The notes beneath the pieces were generated by a model, which was not told the origin of the DNA, searched no databases, and was given only the letters and a program-made list of their open reading frames with translations. Made by a program: the position numbers and the translations under genes. 64,000 nucleotides of DNA from the NCBI RefSeq assembly GCF_021228795.1, contig NZ_CP089309.1:4275501-4339500 (forward strand), given 5' to 3'. Within the stretch, counting starts at the first letter, position 1. Each line of letters begins with the position of its first letter. This document shows, piece by piece, positions 39,355 to 48,427 of the stretch. Source of the DNA: Thiocapsa bogorovii (GTDB lineage Bacteria; Pseudomonadota; Gammaproteobacteria; Chromatiales; Chromatiaceae).

Positions 39355-40620
39355 ATGATCCTCGAGGATCACCAGGTCTTCGTCGGGCTGGCTGTCGCTT
39401 TGGCCATCGGTCTACTCATCGGCGTAGAGCGCGGTTGGAAGGAACGCGGCGCCGAGGAAGGACGACGCGTCGCGGGTGTTCGCACTTATGCGTTGATCGG
39501 GTTTCTCGGCGGGATTTCCGGCCTACTGACCGGACCTTCAGGCGCGTTGACGTTGGGACTGATCTTCGTGGGGCTTGCCGGAGCCCTGTCGGTTGCGCAC
39601 GTCCTGGCCTACAGGCACGACGAGGATGCCGGTATCACCAGCCTTGTCGCCGGCTTGATGACCTTCTTGCTCGGGGCGCTTGCGGTGATCGGCGAGCTGG
39701 CCGCCGCCGCGGCGGCGGCCGTCGTCACGGCCCTGCTGCTGGGGTCCAAGCCGCTGATCCATCGCTGGATCCATGCCATGGAGCAGAAGGATCTCAAGGC
39801 CGGTCTTACCCTGCTGCTCATCTCCGTGGTGGCGTTGCCGGTGTTGCCGGATCAGGGGTACGGCCCATGGAATGCCGTCAACCCGCGTGAAATCTGGTGG
39901 ATGGTGGTTCTGATCGCGAGCATCTCCTTTGTCGGTTATTACGCGATGAGGCTCGTGGGGACGCGGCGCGGGACCCTGTTCACCGGACTCTTCGGTGGTC
40001 TTGCGTCTTCGACCGCGTTGACCCTGCATTTCTCGCGCCTGGCACATGCTCGCGAGGAGATGGTCCCCGTGCTGGCCACCGCAATCCTGGTGGCCTGCGC
40101 GACCATGTTCCCCCGGATGGTGCTGGTGTCGAGCCTGATCCATCCGCCATTGCTGCCGCACTTGATCTGGCCTGCCGCGGCAATGGCCCTGATCGCCTAC
40201 GGATTTGCGGCCTTCTACTGGCTGACTCAGCCGCGTGGCGGCGACGACGCGGACGCGCTTCTCGACAACCCCCTGGAGCTGAAATCCGCGGTCGGCTTCG
40301 GACTTCTGCTTGGCCTGGTGATGCTCTTGGCGAGGGGCATCGAGAGCTGGATCGGAGCGACCGGTGTCATGATGCTGGCCGCCGCCTCGGGGATCGCGGA
40401 TGTGGATGCCATTACCCTCACGATTGCCCGTATGAGCCGCGACGAACTCGCCGTCGGCATTGCGGTCTGGAGCATCGTCATTGCTGCGGCCGTCAACAGC
40501 CTGGTCAAGGGGGTCATTGCGGCCTCGGTCGGTGGTCGCGCGCTGGGTGTGCGCATCACCTTGCCGCTGCTCGGTGCGGGTCTGGGCGGCCTCGCGGTCG
40601 CTTGGTGGACGCTTCTTTGA
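39355..40620 (+). CDS. MgtC/SapB-type plus DUF4010 membrane protein
   Basis: A 421-residue polytopic membrane protein. The N-terminal third is MgtC/SapB-like (VALAIGLLIGVERGWKER ... AGVRTYALIGFLGGISGLL); the rest is a DUF4010-type bundle (KDLKAGLTLLLISVVALPVLP, GGLASSTALTLHFSRLA, ATGVMMLAAASGIADVDAITL). Function unknown; transport is suspected from the fold. It stands alone, and the 189-bp gap before it holds only a small GGCGCC-TC-GGCGCC hairpin (39246-39259). Confidence 0.82.
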   Translation: MILEDHQVFVGLAVALAIGLLIGVERGWKERGAEEGRRVAGVRTYALIGFLGGISGLLTGPSGALTLGLIFVGLAGALSVAHVLAYRHDEDAGITSLVAGLMTFLLGALAVIGELAAAAAAAVVTALLLGSKPLIHRWIHAMEQKDLKAGLTLLLISVVALPVLPDQGYGPWNAVNPREIWWMVVLIASISFVGYYAMRLVGTRRGTLFTGLFGGLASSTALTLHFSRLAHAREEMVPVLATAILVACATMFPRMVLVSSLIHPPLLPHLIWPAAAMALIAYGFAAFYWLTQPRGGDDADALLDNPLELKSAVGFGLLLGLVMLLARGIESWIGATGVMMLAAASGIADVDAITLTIARMSRDELAVGIAVWSIVIAAAVNSLVKGVIAASVGGRALGVRITLPLLGAGLGGLAVAWWTLL

Positions 40621-40672
40621 TCGACGTCTCGCCGTTGCTTGTCATGTCGATCAGGTCGATCGGTGCGGTCGG

Positions 40673-40759
40673 TTAAACCCCGCCCGGTGCGGTCTGCGAT
40701 GTCTTTGGATGGGATCGGCCCCGGCAGGCTTGACGACCGCTGGAATCTGCGCGGTTTAG
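40673..40759. repeat. 87-bp inverted-repeat element, copy C1
   Basis: Ends TTAAACCCCGCCC and GCGCGGTTTAG, imperfect TIR. Its reverse complement is closely related in the interior to copies F and B, and its forward interior to copy I (shared ATGTCTTTGGATGGGATCGG-type core). First half of a tandem pair with C2. Confidence 0.83.
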
Positions 40760-40780
40760 CCGATAAATACATAAGTTATC

Positions 40781-40867
40781 TTAAACCGCGTCCCCGCTGA
40801 TGGCCGTGGATGCGCCAAACGTCGAGTTCACTCGAAAGCCAGCATCTCCCTCTGGACGCGATTCAAA
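40781..40867. repeat. 87-bp inverted-repeat element, copy C2 (hybrid ends)
   Basis: The left end TTAAACCGCGTCC (40781-40793) is the common type, while the right end GGACGCGATTCAA (40855-40867) is the variant type seen in A0. The 21-bp spacer from C1 is A/T-rich. The right end abuts the AGGAGG ribosome site (40867-40872) of the next gene. Confidence 0.78.
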
Positions 40868-40881
40868 GGAGGCGATCGGAA

Positions 40882-43110
40882 ATGAGCACGATGAAACAGT
40901 CCGGCTGCATCCGCAATCTCGTCGGTGTCGCGGTTTGGGCGCTGACCTCGATGTCGGTAGCCGCCTGGTCGGCGACCGCGGAGTTTGACGAGGAGTCGTC
41001 GAGCGCGGCGTCGGTGACCGATGCCGTCTACACGCCGGACGGCAGTGCGCATGAGCGCATGCTTGCGGCCTATCGCACGTGGTCGGAGACCCGATGGCGG
41101 GACTACGACCGGGCACAGGATATCTCCCCGCGACAGATGCTCGTTCTGCTCGAGGTTTCCGAGCGCACCGGGGCCAATCTCGGGCAGGCGCTGGCCACCG
41201 GAGAGATGGAAAGCGCCTATACCTGGAACGATCACGTTCGGCCCACGATCGCCGAAGGTCGGGTGGGTTCGGCGACCGGCGTCTGGCAGTTCCTCCCTGC
41301 AACCTTCCACGGCATCCTCGAAAAGTACGGCGACGAGTTGCTGAGCGCGACCGAGGCGAGAGCGGACCGCGAGTCCATGGACTTGGGAGACGGCCCTTTC
41401 TCCGACGCGCAGGTGCGTCGTTTGATCCGAGACGCGATCGAGGGTGTGCGCGATGCCAAGGACGAGGAGCTGCAGCTGCTGCGTCACAACTTCGCGGTGC
41501 TTGCCTTCGCCAAGCACTACCTGAGTGTGGATTCGGGGGCGACGACGCCCGAAGAGGATTATCTCTTTCATTTTCTCGGCGCCGGGGTGGGTCGACGGAT
41601 CCTGGCGCTGGCGCGCGGCGAGGCGCGGGACACCCTCTGCGTGAAGCCCGTCGAAGAGCCGACGTCGCCCCTCGAGGAGACGCCGGGGGGTGGGCCATCA
41701 AGCACCGACATCGCAAGCCTGCAGCCGGATGCCGCGTCTGATTCCGCGCCGCCGGCCGCAGCGGATCTGAGCCTCGGCGCGGCCCGCGAGCGCTCCGAGC
41801 CGCTCGGTTTGCGGCGGGCGGATCGGCTATCCGCGTCCCGGCAGCCTGCGGATGTGACGATTTACGCGCGCCGGCCCTCCAACGATGTCGCCGTGTCCCG
41901 GCCTGCGCTGAGGGCTGCGGCCTATGCGCCCGCACCCTCCGTCGCGTCTGCCTTCGTTGCGCCGCTCCCGGTGTCGTCGCAGTGGGGTTTGCCCGCCGAC
42001 TCGCCGACGGTCACGGGCAACCTCGGGATGTTCTACCGTGACGGCCGGGAGCAGACGCAACCCTATACCTGGGGCGAGTTCATGGAACATCTGGCCAGGC
42101 GCGTGCGGGCCGAGAGCCAACCGTCAATGGTGCGGGCCAAGTACGGTGTCGGGTTCGATTTGGCTGGTGGCGATATGCCGGAGCGGGCCTTCGATCCGAC
42201 GAAGACGGTCGAGCCGGCGACCTTCAGCCACGGGCCGGACCGGCGCGTGACGGTGCCCATGGCGCTGGTGACGGGGCCGCTCGATCGAGACGAAACCCGT
42301 CACTATAAGGCGCTCCTTGCAGCACTGGTGGGCCGAGGTGAGGACACGCCGATGGAGACACTGCCGCCGCGTGCAGTCTCGGCACTGCGTCACCTCGGCT
42401 TCTTGCCTGCGAATGTGTCGGGGACCGACACGCGTGATCCCGCGGTGCAGAATGCCCTGCGCGCCTTCAGGGAAGCGGTCGGCAAGGCCGAGCCGGAAGA
42501 CCCGGAGCATCGCCATCGTCTCATGCCGGCCGAGCGGATCGCGCTCGAGATCTACGATCGTCGCATCGCGCGTTATGCCGCGCTGCAGGCCGGCCAAAAG
42601 GCGTCCTTGGCCGAGGCGCCCGATCTGACTCGAATCAAGGGCCTGCCGAGCGGGTTGCAGCGTTTGGCTGCGCCTCACCTGGTTCAGCTGCAAACAGCCT
42701 TGGCCGAGCGCGAGCTCCTCAAACAGCCGACCCGGAAATCCGTTTGGCGCGACAAGAAAAAGAAGAAGCGCGTGTCCTACAAGACCATCCCGTTCGCGGG
42801 CAAGGTCGACGCGGCAACGCTCGCCGCGCTCGACGCCTTCCAGTGGCGCAACGGTCTGCGCAAGACCGGCGGCGCGTTGGATGCCGCGACCCTCGGTCTG
42901 CTTGGGTTGCCGCCGATGGGTGCCGAGATCTTCAGGCCCTTGTCCGGCCCTATGTGCTCGGTTCAGATCTGGGCGGGCAGACCGCCGATCTGCGGGATTC
43001 GCCGAGAAACGCAAGACCCGGTTGACGTTGCACGCATCGCCGGGCTCGCGGATCCCGCCCCGGAGTCCTGGTTCGAGGGCATCGTCGTCGGTCTGCCGCA
43101 TGTCCGGTGA
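40882..43110 (+). CDS. Exported lytic transglycosylase-like protein with C-terminal peptidoglycan-binding-like region
   Basis: A 742-residue protein with a signal peptide (LVGVAVWALTSMSVAAWSATA). Residues about 60-190 resemble an SLT-type muramidase (ALATGEMESAYTWNDHV, with the candidate catalytic Glu, then GSATGVWQFLPATFHGIL). The middle is Pro/Ala-rich and low-complexity. The C-terminal part has a basic KKKKKR stretch and a PG-binding-1-like helix set (GKVDAATLAALDAFQWRNGL ... DAATLGLLGLPP). The whole architecture is not one I can name. ATG 40882 was chosen for its AGGAGG site. Overlaps the next gene by 11 bp. Confidence 0.65.
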   Translation: MSTMKQSGCIRNLVGVAVWALTSMSVAAWSATAEFDEESSSAASVTDAVYTPDGSAHERMLAAYRTWSETRWRDYDRAQDISPRQMLVLLEVSERTGANLGQALATGEMESAYTWNDHVRPTIAEGRVGSATGVWQFLPATFHGILEKYGDELLSATEARADRESMDLGDGPFSDAQVRRLIRDAIEGVRDAKDEELQLLRHNFAVLAFAKHYLSVDSGATTPEEDYLFHFLGAGVGRRILALARGEARDTLCVKPVEEPTSPLEETPGGGPSSTDIASLQPDAASDSAPPAAADLSLGAARERSEPLGLRRADRLSASRQPADVTIYARRPSNDVAVSRPALRAAAYAPAPSVASAFVAPLPVSSQWGLPADSPTVTGNLGMFYRDGREQTQPYTWGEFMEHLARRVRAESQPSMVRAKYGVGFDLAGGDMPERAFDPTKTVEPATFSHGPDRRVTVPMALVTGPLDRDETRHYKALLAALVGRGEDTPMETLPPRAVSALRHLGFLPANVSGTDTRDPAVQNALRAFREAVGKAEPEDPEHRHRLMPAERIALEIYDRRIARYAALQAGQKASLAEAPDLTRIKGLPSGLQRLAAPHLVQLQTALAERELLKQPTRKSVWRDKKKKKRVSYKTIPFAGKVDAATLAALDAFQWRNGLRKTGGALDAATLGLLGLPPMGAEIFRPLSGPMCSVQIWAGRPPICGIRRETQDPVDVARIAGLADPAPESWFEGIVVGLPHVR

Positions 43111-43741
43111 GCAGTCCCCGAGCGTCGCTGCTCGGCGATCCAAGCGTCTGCGCGACTGGGTCATCAACATCGCGCTGATCCTGCTGATCTTCGGCACCGT
43201 TCAATGGTGGACGGCGCGCCCCCTGGTCACCGGCGAGGCACCGCCGCTCGCCGGCGTCACCCTGGATGGACAGACGTTCGACCTTGACGCGCTCGCCGGA
43301 CGGCCGGTGCTGGTGCACTTCTGGGCGAGCTGGTGTCCGGTCTGCGGTCTGATGGACGGCGCCGTTGCCTCGATCGCCGAGGACTATGCAGTGGTGACCG
43401 TAGCGATCCAATCCGGCGGTCCGGACGAGCTGCGACGCGACATGGCCGAGTCGGGCCATGCGTTTCCGGTGATCGCCGACCCAGCCGGTTGGATCGCTGA
43501 TCGATGGGGGGTCGTCGGTGTGCCGGCCACTTTCGTGGTCGATTCCTCCGGCCGGATCCGCGATGCGGTCGTCGGGATCGCGACCCAGCCTGGCCTGCGT
43601 TGGCGTCTGTGGCGCGCCGGCACGAGGTCGCCCGATGTTGCCCCGGGGGCCGGCGGCATTCAGGCGGCCGGGATAGGCATTCATCTAGACGTTGCCGGAT
43701 CTGGTTCATCAACCGCAAAGCGCAGCCCGAGCATAAATTAG
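43100..43741 (+). CDS. Membrane-tethered thioredoxin-like protein (TlpA/ScsD type)
   Basis: 213 residues: one N-terminal membrane helix (about 20-38, WVINIALILLIFGTVQWW), then a periplasmic thioredoxin fold with redox pair C79-P-V-C82 (FWASWCPVCG) and the cis-Pro region GVPATFVVD. Probably reduces or oxidises disulfides in the periplasm. The C-terminal ~35 residues are low-complexity. Coupled to the upstream transglycosylase-like gene. Confidence 0.82.
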   Translation: MSGEQSPSVAARRSKRLRDWVINIALILLIFGTVQWWTARPLVTGEAPPLAGVTLDGQTFDLDALAGRPVLVHFWASWCPVCGLMDGAVASIAEDYAVVTVAIQSGGPDELRRDMAESGHAFPVIADPAGWIADRWGVVGVPATFVVDSSGRIRDAVVGIATQPGLRWRLWRAGTRSPDVAPGAGGIQAAGIGIHLDVAGSGSSTAKRSPSIN

Positions 43742-43841
43742 AGCTTGCTAATTTAGTAATTTCTAATATACTGCTCGTCAGTGGAGGCCGAGACGGACTC
43801 CATGCTTGCTGCCAACAACATAAAACGATTCGGAGAATTGA

Positions 43842-44201
43842 ATGAACAAGCTTGCTACTGCTGCTGCCATCGCCGCCCTCCTCGGTGCTTCCGCTTCCGC
43901 GTCCGCATGGTGGGGTCCGGGTGCCGGCGGGTACGGCCCGGGCTACGGCTCCGGTCTCGGCGATACCTTCGGCGACATGTTCGGCGACGGCTACGGCGAC
44001 TTCAACTTCGGCATGAGCGGCGGCGGTAGTGGTCGTGGCTACGGTCGCGGTCAGGGTCGCGGCTACGGCTACGGCTACAACAACCCCTACTACGGCTATG
44101 GCGCGCCTTACTACGGCGGCGGTTACCCCTACGCCTACCCCTATGCCGCGCCGGTCGCCCCGATGGCGCCTGTTGCTCCGGCTCAGCCCCAAGTCAAGTA
44201 A
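43842..44201 (+). CDS. Sulfur globule protein-like, Gly/Tyr-rich secreted protein (second copy)
   Basis: 119 residues; signal peptide [20 protein letters not shown] with cleavage after ASA (about residue 22), mature start [20 protein letters not shown], conserved [19 protein letters not shown], Gly/Arg/Tyr repeats (GRGYGYGYN) and an Ala/Pro/Val tail. Same architecture as the product at 31729-32133, so the two are paralogues of the SgpA/SgpB kind. The region just upstream (43735-43772) is strikingly A/T-rich and probably holds a strong promoter. Confidence 0.82.
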   Translation: MNKLATAAAIAALLGASASASAWWGPGAGGYGPGYGSGLGDTFGDMFGDGYGDFNFGMSGGGSGRGYGRGQGRGYGYGYNNPYYGYGAPYYGGGYPYAYPYAAPVAPMAPVAPAQPQVK

Positions 44202-44242
44202 GATCCGCTTGAACACCGATGCGCCTCGCGCGCATCGGTACG

Positions 44243-44272
44243 AAAAAGGCCAGGCGTTAGCCTGGCCTTTTT
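44243..44272 (+). terminator. Intrinsic terminator of the second sulfur globule gene
   Basis: AAAAAGGCCAGGC-GTTA-GCCTGGCCTTTTT, a perfect 13-bp stem with T-run, 42 bp after the stop. Confidence 0.9.
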
Positions 44273-44385
44273 CGTTTTGTGCCTGAGATCTGCACGGCAA
44301 GCCCCGGGGACCGAATGGCGCTCGGGGCGCCGATTGTGTATCGTCTTCTCGTCCGGTCCCCACGGGTCCTCTGACCCGATGCGAC

Positions 44386-45747
44386 TCAGCTCAAGAGCAG
44401 CTTGCGGCCGAACGGCTGCTCCGGCGTTGCGTAGGATTCGGGTACGGCCCAAATGACCGGCCAACCGGGGCGGAAACGTGCGGGGCCATCCAGATCGGTC
44501 AGAACCACGCCGATATCCGGCCCATGCTTGTCGGCTTCTTCGAGCAGGGGTGTGAAATCGGTCCCGCCGCCGCCGTTGAATTCGATGTCCCGCAGATCCG
44601 ATCGTCCGGGCTTGAAGTGTGCGACCCGTTGCACCCGACAGTCACCGATCACGAGCACGAGCGATGCCTCCAGACGCCGCGTGATCGCCTCGATTTCGCC
44701 GGCGAAGCGTTCCATCAGGTTGTCCTCGACCGAGCCCGAGACATCGACGATCACCACCAATCGCGGTACCGACTTGGACGCGCTGATGCCGGGCTCCCAG
44801 GGCAGGCGCCGACCCGACCCCATCCTTCCCTGATTGGCGATGTAGGACCGGGCCGGCCTCGACCAGGAGAGAGCGGGCTGAATCGAGAGACCGCGTGCCA
44901 GCTGCGTGCGCAGGATCTGCTCCCAGGGCGTGCGGATCTTCGGAAGATCCGCGATCAGGGCGCGGAGCATGGAGTGCGCACCGTCTCCGGCATGGGCACG
45001 CAGGATGCGCTCGCTCCATTCGCGTGCCTGCTCGGCCTCCAGCTCGGGTTGCTTCTGCGCATCGGGTTGGGGGAAGAGATCGGCATGGGTCTCGGCGCCG
45101 AGTGACCTGACCCGCGCGGACATCGGGCCGTCCTCGCGGACCTCGGTTCGGGACGACGCGTCGATCTCGTCCCGCGAAGCGCGCCCCTCCATGCCGGGTT
45201 GGTTGTCGCCGATCCCGCCGCGGCGACGACTGCGGGTTTTTTGGACCCGACCCGTGTCCGCGGCCCGGCGGTCGTCGATCGCGCGATAGAGGCGCTCGAC
45301 ATCCCATTCGAGCAGGGCCTTGTCGACACCGACATCGATGCCGAGCGTGGCGAGTAGGAGCTTGTCGAGGAACACCGACGAGATCGGCAACTCGAGCCAG
45401 CTCAGGTGACTCAAGGCGCTGTTGACGATGGCGTCCGCGCAGATGTTGAACAGCTCAAGATCCACATCGCCCAAGAGATTCTGCAGATCGAGATAGCGTT
45501 GCGGATGCCGCAAAGCGATATGCAGAACCTCGTGCGCGACGAAACCGACCTGCAGGGGCCGCGAGAGTTGCTCGAAGGATGCGCCGTAATAGACGGTGTC
45601 CCCATCCGTTGCGACCGGACCCGGGTCCATCTCGGGCGGCAGATCCCGGTGCTTGACCCAGAGCGCCAGCCCGCCGGTCGACGGCGCAAATTCCACCATC
45701 TGCTGAATCGCTCGCGTCCCGCGGTGGCTGTAAAGATCATTCGTCAT
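44386..45747 (-). CDS. DUF2201 / VWA-like metallopeptidase-domain protein
   Basis: 453 residues. The N-terminal part has a zinc-protease-like HEVLH (72-76, FVAHEVLHIALRHPQR). A long charged linker follows (Arg/Asp-rich, 150-220). The C-terminal part is von Willebrand A-like with a MIDAS-type DVSGS (VVIVDVSGSVEDNLMERF) and GGGGTDFTPLLEEA. Proteins of this kind are encoded next to MoxR-type AAA ATPases, as here (22-bp gap). Biochemical role unknown; a metal- or cofactor-insertion or chaperone pair is the usual suggestion. Confidence 0.8.
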   Translation of the reverse strand: MTNDLYSHRGTRAIQQMVEFAPSTGGLALWVKHRDLPPEMDPGPVATDGDTVYYGASFEQLSRPLQVGFVAHEVLHIALRHPQRYLDLQNLLGDVDLELFNICADAIVNSALSHLSWLELPISSVFLDKLLLATLGIDVGVDKALLEWDVERLYRAIDDRRAADTGRVQKTRSRRRGGIGDNQPGMEGRASRDEIDASSRTEVREDGPMSARVRSLGAETHADLFPQPDAQKQPELEAEQAREWSERILRAHAGDGAHSMLRALIADLPKIRTPWEQILRTQLARGLSIQPALSWSRPARSYIANQGRMGSGRRLPWEPGISASKSVPRLVVIVDVSGSVEDNLMERFAGEIEAITRRLEASLVLVIGDCRVQRVAHFKPGRSDLRDIEFNGGGGTDFTPLLEEADKHGPDIGVVLTDLDGPARFRPGWPVIWAVPESYATPEQPFGRKLLLS

Positions 45748-45769
45748 GATTCAAAGCGCCACTCTCCAC

Positions 45770-46870
45770 TTATCCCTCGCTCCGCCGTTGCTCCAGGTAA
45801 TGCCGGTAGCTCGGGCTGTCCAAAACGGTCGCCTCCAACCCGACCTCCAACGCCTTCTGCATCAGAAGCTCCATCGCGAGTGTTTGGGACTCGCGAATCG
45901 GCAGCGGGACCTCGCTTCGGATGTCCGGGAACTGTTCAACGATCTCGAGCGCGCGCGCCATGGTGTCGGCGTCGGTGCTGGCGGCAAGCAGACCGTAAAT
46001 CATGCCGTAGAGTCCGTCGAGCGTCCGGGGCAGCAACGCGGCGGTCTCCGGGCCCGGGCTGCTCGCCAGCAGGCGCACCACGTCGGTACCGGCCTGGATC
46101 TCGCGCAGCACCCCGAAAAACTCCGCCGCGTTCGCGGCACCGATCCGCCCTTGAACAAACACCCGTTTGGCGTTCTCGGAGAGGTTGGATTTCAGGACGT
46201 TGGAGATGTCTTCCCACCCGCGCGGGCTAGCACCGATCAGATGGTCGTTGGCAAGCTGCGACTGGGTGTCGTCGAGCTTGTCAGGGCGGACCTTGAGATA
46301 GGCCATGACCTCGGGTGCGTACTCCATGGCCATCGCATGCGACAGGAAGGCATCGATCACGGTCTGGACGTTGAAATGAAACATGCGATCGGCCAGGGCC
46401 GTGCCCATGTCGTGACAGACCGCGCCATGGAAGCTGGCGTTGCCCGCGGCCACCACCTGCCAGCCGTCCGGCAACCGATAGTGACCGACCCGGCGGTCGA
46501 GGATCAGTGAATAGGCCGAGATCTGCAGTCGCTGATCGGCGGCCGTGAGCTCGTCGAGAAAGAGGATGCCGTCGGGCTGCTCGGGCGAGGGCAGGAACTC
46601 GGGCGGGAACCAGACCGTTTTGGCCAGGGCGTCGTCGGCATAGATGGCGCCCCGAATGTCGACCGGCTCGATCGTCGTCAGGCGCAGATCCACCAAAGGG
46701 ACCCCGAAGTGGTCGGCGACTTGACGCACGATCGAGGATTTGCCGACCCCACGGGTTCCCCAGAGCATGGATGCGCGCCGGCGCAGGGTCGGATCGGAAT
46801 ACTGCTCGACCAGCGCGGCCTTGGCCGCGGCGATCGAAACGGGTGGGATGTTCATCGGATTGCCGAGCAT
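45770..46870 (-). CDS. MoxR-type AAA ATPase
   Basis: 366 residues; Walker A WGTRGVGKSS (about 37-46), Walker B GILFLDELTAAD, sensor-1 region VVAAGN. It probably acts as a chaperone with the DUF2201/VWA-like protein encoded directly downstream. ATG 46868-46870 has GGAGGA 12 nt upstream; ATG 46853-46855 (MNIPPVSI) is an alternative. Repeat copy D begins 21 bp upstream of the start, so it lies in or near the promoter. Confidence 0.85.
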   Translation of the reverse strand: MLGNPMNIPPVSIAAAKAALVEQYSDPTLRRRASMLWGTRGVGKSSIVRQVADHFGVPLVDLRLTTIEPVDIRGAIYADDALAKTVWFPPEFLPSPEQPDGILFLDELTAADQRLQISAYSLILDRRVGHYRLPDGWQVVAAGNASFHGAVCHDMGTALADRMFHFNVQTVIDAFLSHAMAMEYAPEVMAYLKVRPDKLDDTQSQLANDHLIGASPRGWEDISNVLKSNLSENAKRVFVQGRIGAANAAEFFGVLREIQAGTDVVRLLASSPGPETAALLPRTLDGLYGMIYGLLAASTDADTMARALEIVEQFPDIRSEVPLPIRESQTLAMELLMQKALEVGLEATVLDSPSYRHYLEQRRSEG

Positions 46871-46891
46871 CTTGACTGCGTTCCTCCGAGG

Positions 46892-46978
46892 TTAAACCGC
46901 GTCCTGGTACGACAAGTACCTCCTGAGGTGGCTCGGCTTTACGTGATCTCAATCGGCGTCACGGTGGACGCGGTTTAA
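46892..46978. repeat. 87-bp inverted-repeat element, copy D
   Basis: Ends TTAAACCGCGTCC (46892-46904) and GGACGCGGTTTAA (46966-46978), perfect 13-bp TIR. The interior holds small hairpins GGTAC-GACAA-GTACC and CCTC-CT-GAGG. Confidence 0.9.
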
Positions 46979-47079
46979 GTTGTTGAAGGAGCCTCGGTTA
47001 ATTCGATACGACGATGAGGACGTCGGTGTCTTCGACGGTACCCAATCCGATTCCGTCTCGGTTTCGACGCAGGTTTTGT

Positions 47080-48096
47080 TCATACCTCCTGCGTCGAGGC
47101 CTTCGTCGACTCGCCGGGCGGGTCCGGGGGCCCTTCTCGCCAAGAGGGAGTCGTCAAGGGCTTCGGAAAGGGCGGGATTTCGATGCGGGGCATCTCCTTC
47201 ATCGAGAAGAAGAGCACCATCAGCAGCGGGGGGGAGTGAAAGATCAGCATGCGGATCAGTGATCCCTCGGAGAGCTCCAGGAACTGGATGGCGGGTGCCC
47301 CGAAGATCAGGCCCAGTCCGATCAGCAGGGGGAGTGCGCGTCGAAAGGCGACATTCCAACGTGCCGCGACCAGCCGCTCATGGTATCGCGCGGGCGGCTC
47401 ACCCAGCGTCTCGGCCAGATGTTCGACGGTTCGGGTCAGCTTCACCTCGCCGTCGCGGCTGCGGTCGGGCTCTTTCCCGCGTAATCGCAGCGTACTTTTC
47501 CAACACGACTTGACACGATTGAGACGGCGCCAGTCCCATCCGATCACCGCCAGCATGTCTTCGGGCAATACGATCGTATCGCCGTCCTCGGCGTGCAGCT
47601 CCAGCTCGGCCGGCATGCCGCGCCCTGTTTGGGCCTTCATCGTCAAGGTCAGGCCGTCGACGTGAGCAGCGCCCCGGGTCAGGAGTAAACGCGTCGCCGC
47701 GGCGGCGTCGACGGCTCCTCCCGCGCTGGATTCCAAACGGTAGCTTCGCGCGATCCTGTATCCGCCTTTCTCGCGAAAGTGACGCCGCGGATCAATGGAC
47801 TCGACACGATCGAGAAGGTCTCCGGGCTCCCGGCCTTCGACCACCAGGTCCGCCTCCAAGCCGTCCGGGTGACGAAGCGTGCGCGTGAGCCGGAACATGT
47901 CCGGCTTGGGATTCTCGAGCAGCAGGATCTCGCGCACGCCGCGCAGCTCCGACGCGTCCTCGCCGTGATCGCGCGGTTTGAACAGAAGGCATCGCTCGAG
48001 ACGGTCGCTCGCGGCGAGGTCGACATGCCGTGCGCGCCGGGTAAAGGGCTCGACCAGGGTGAAGATCTCATGATGCGTCAGAGGGTGCGAGCTCAT
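47080..48096 (-). CDS. Hypothetical protein with two C-terminal membrane helices
   Basis: 338 residues from ATG 48096 (MSSHPLTHHEIFTLVEPFTR). A soluble N-terminal ~270 residues of mixed charge is followed by two hydrophobic segments (ALPLLIGLGLIFGAPAIQFL, MLIFHSPPLLMVLFFSMK) and a Pro-rich tail. I do not recognise the family. It precedes the AAA/DUF2201 pair on the same strand, so it may belong to the same functional unit, but repeat D and about 200 bp separate them. Confidence 0.7.
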   Translation of the reverse strand: MSSHPLTHHEIFTLVEPFTRRARHVDLAASDRLERCLLFKPRDHGEDASELRGVREILLLENPKPDMFRLTRTLRHPDGLEADLVVEGREPGDLLDRVESIDPRRHFREKGGYRIARSYRLESSAGGAVDAAAATRLLLTRGAAHVDGLTLTMKAQTGRGMPAELELHAEDGDTIVLPEDMLAVIGWDWRRLNRVKSCWKSTLRLRGKEPDRSRDGEVKLTRTVEHLAETLGEPPARYHERLVAARWNVAFRRALPLLIGLGLIFGAPAIQFLELSEGSLIRMLIFHSPPLLMVLFFSMKEMPRIEIPPFPKPLTTPSWREGPPDPPGESTKASTQEV

Positions 48097-48371
48097 AGCC
48101 AGTCCTCGCCGGAAACGGATTGGGAAGACGAGGCGCGACCAAGTCCGGATGAACCAGGCAAGCCCCGATGGCAACTGTAACGCCCGAATATCCCTGCTCA
48201 ACATCAGCAAAAGTCAGGTTATTGCGATCAACCGCGTGCAGAACCCGCAGGCGCCGCCGCCACAAGACACCGCTGAAGCCTTGTTCGTGGGATCATCACA
48301 GGGTTGCGAGAGACCGCCCGGGTCGTCGCGTCGCCTTGCGGCGCCGGCAGCGAGAGCGGTTCTCGTGTCGA

Positions 48372-48393
48372 GACGCCGAGTTCTCTCGGCGTC
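48372..48393 (+). other. Hairpin upstream of gloB
   Basis: GACGCCGAG-TTCT-CTCGGCGTC, a perfect 9-bp stem followed by GCTCTTTCG, 34 bp before the gloB start. Leader structure or weak terminator. The rest of the 48097-48427 gap shows no gene. Confidence 0.45.
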
Positions 48394-48427
48394 GCTCTTT
48401 CGACGATTGAAAATCCGGGAGCCACAT

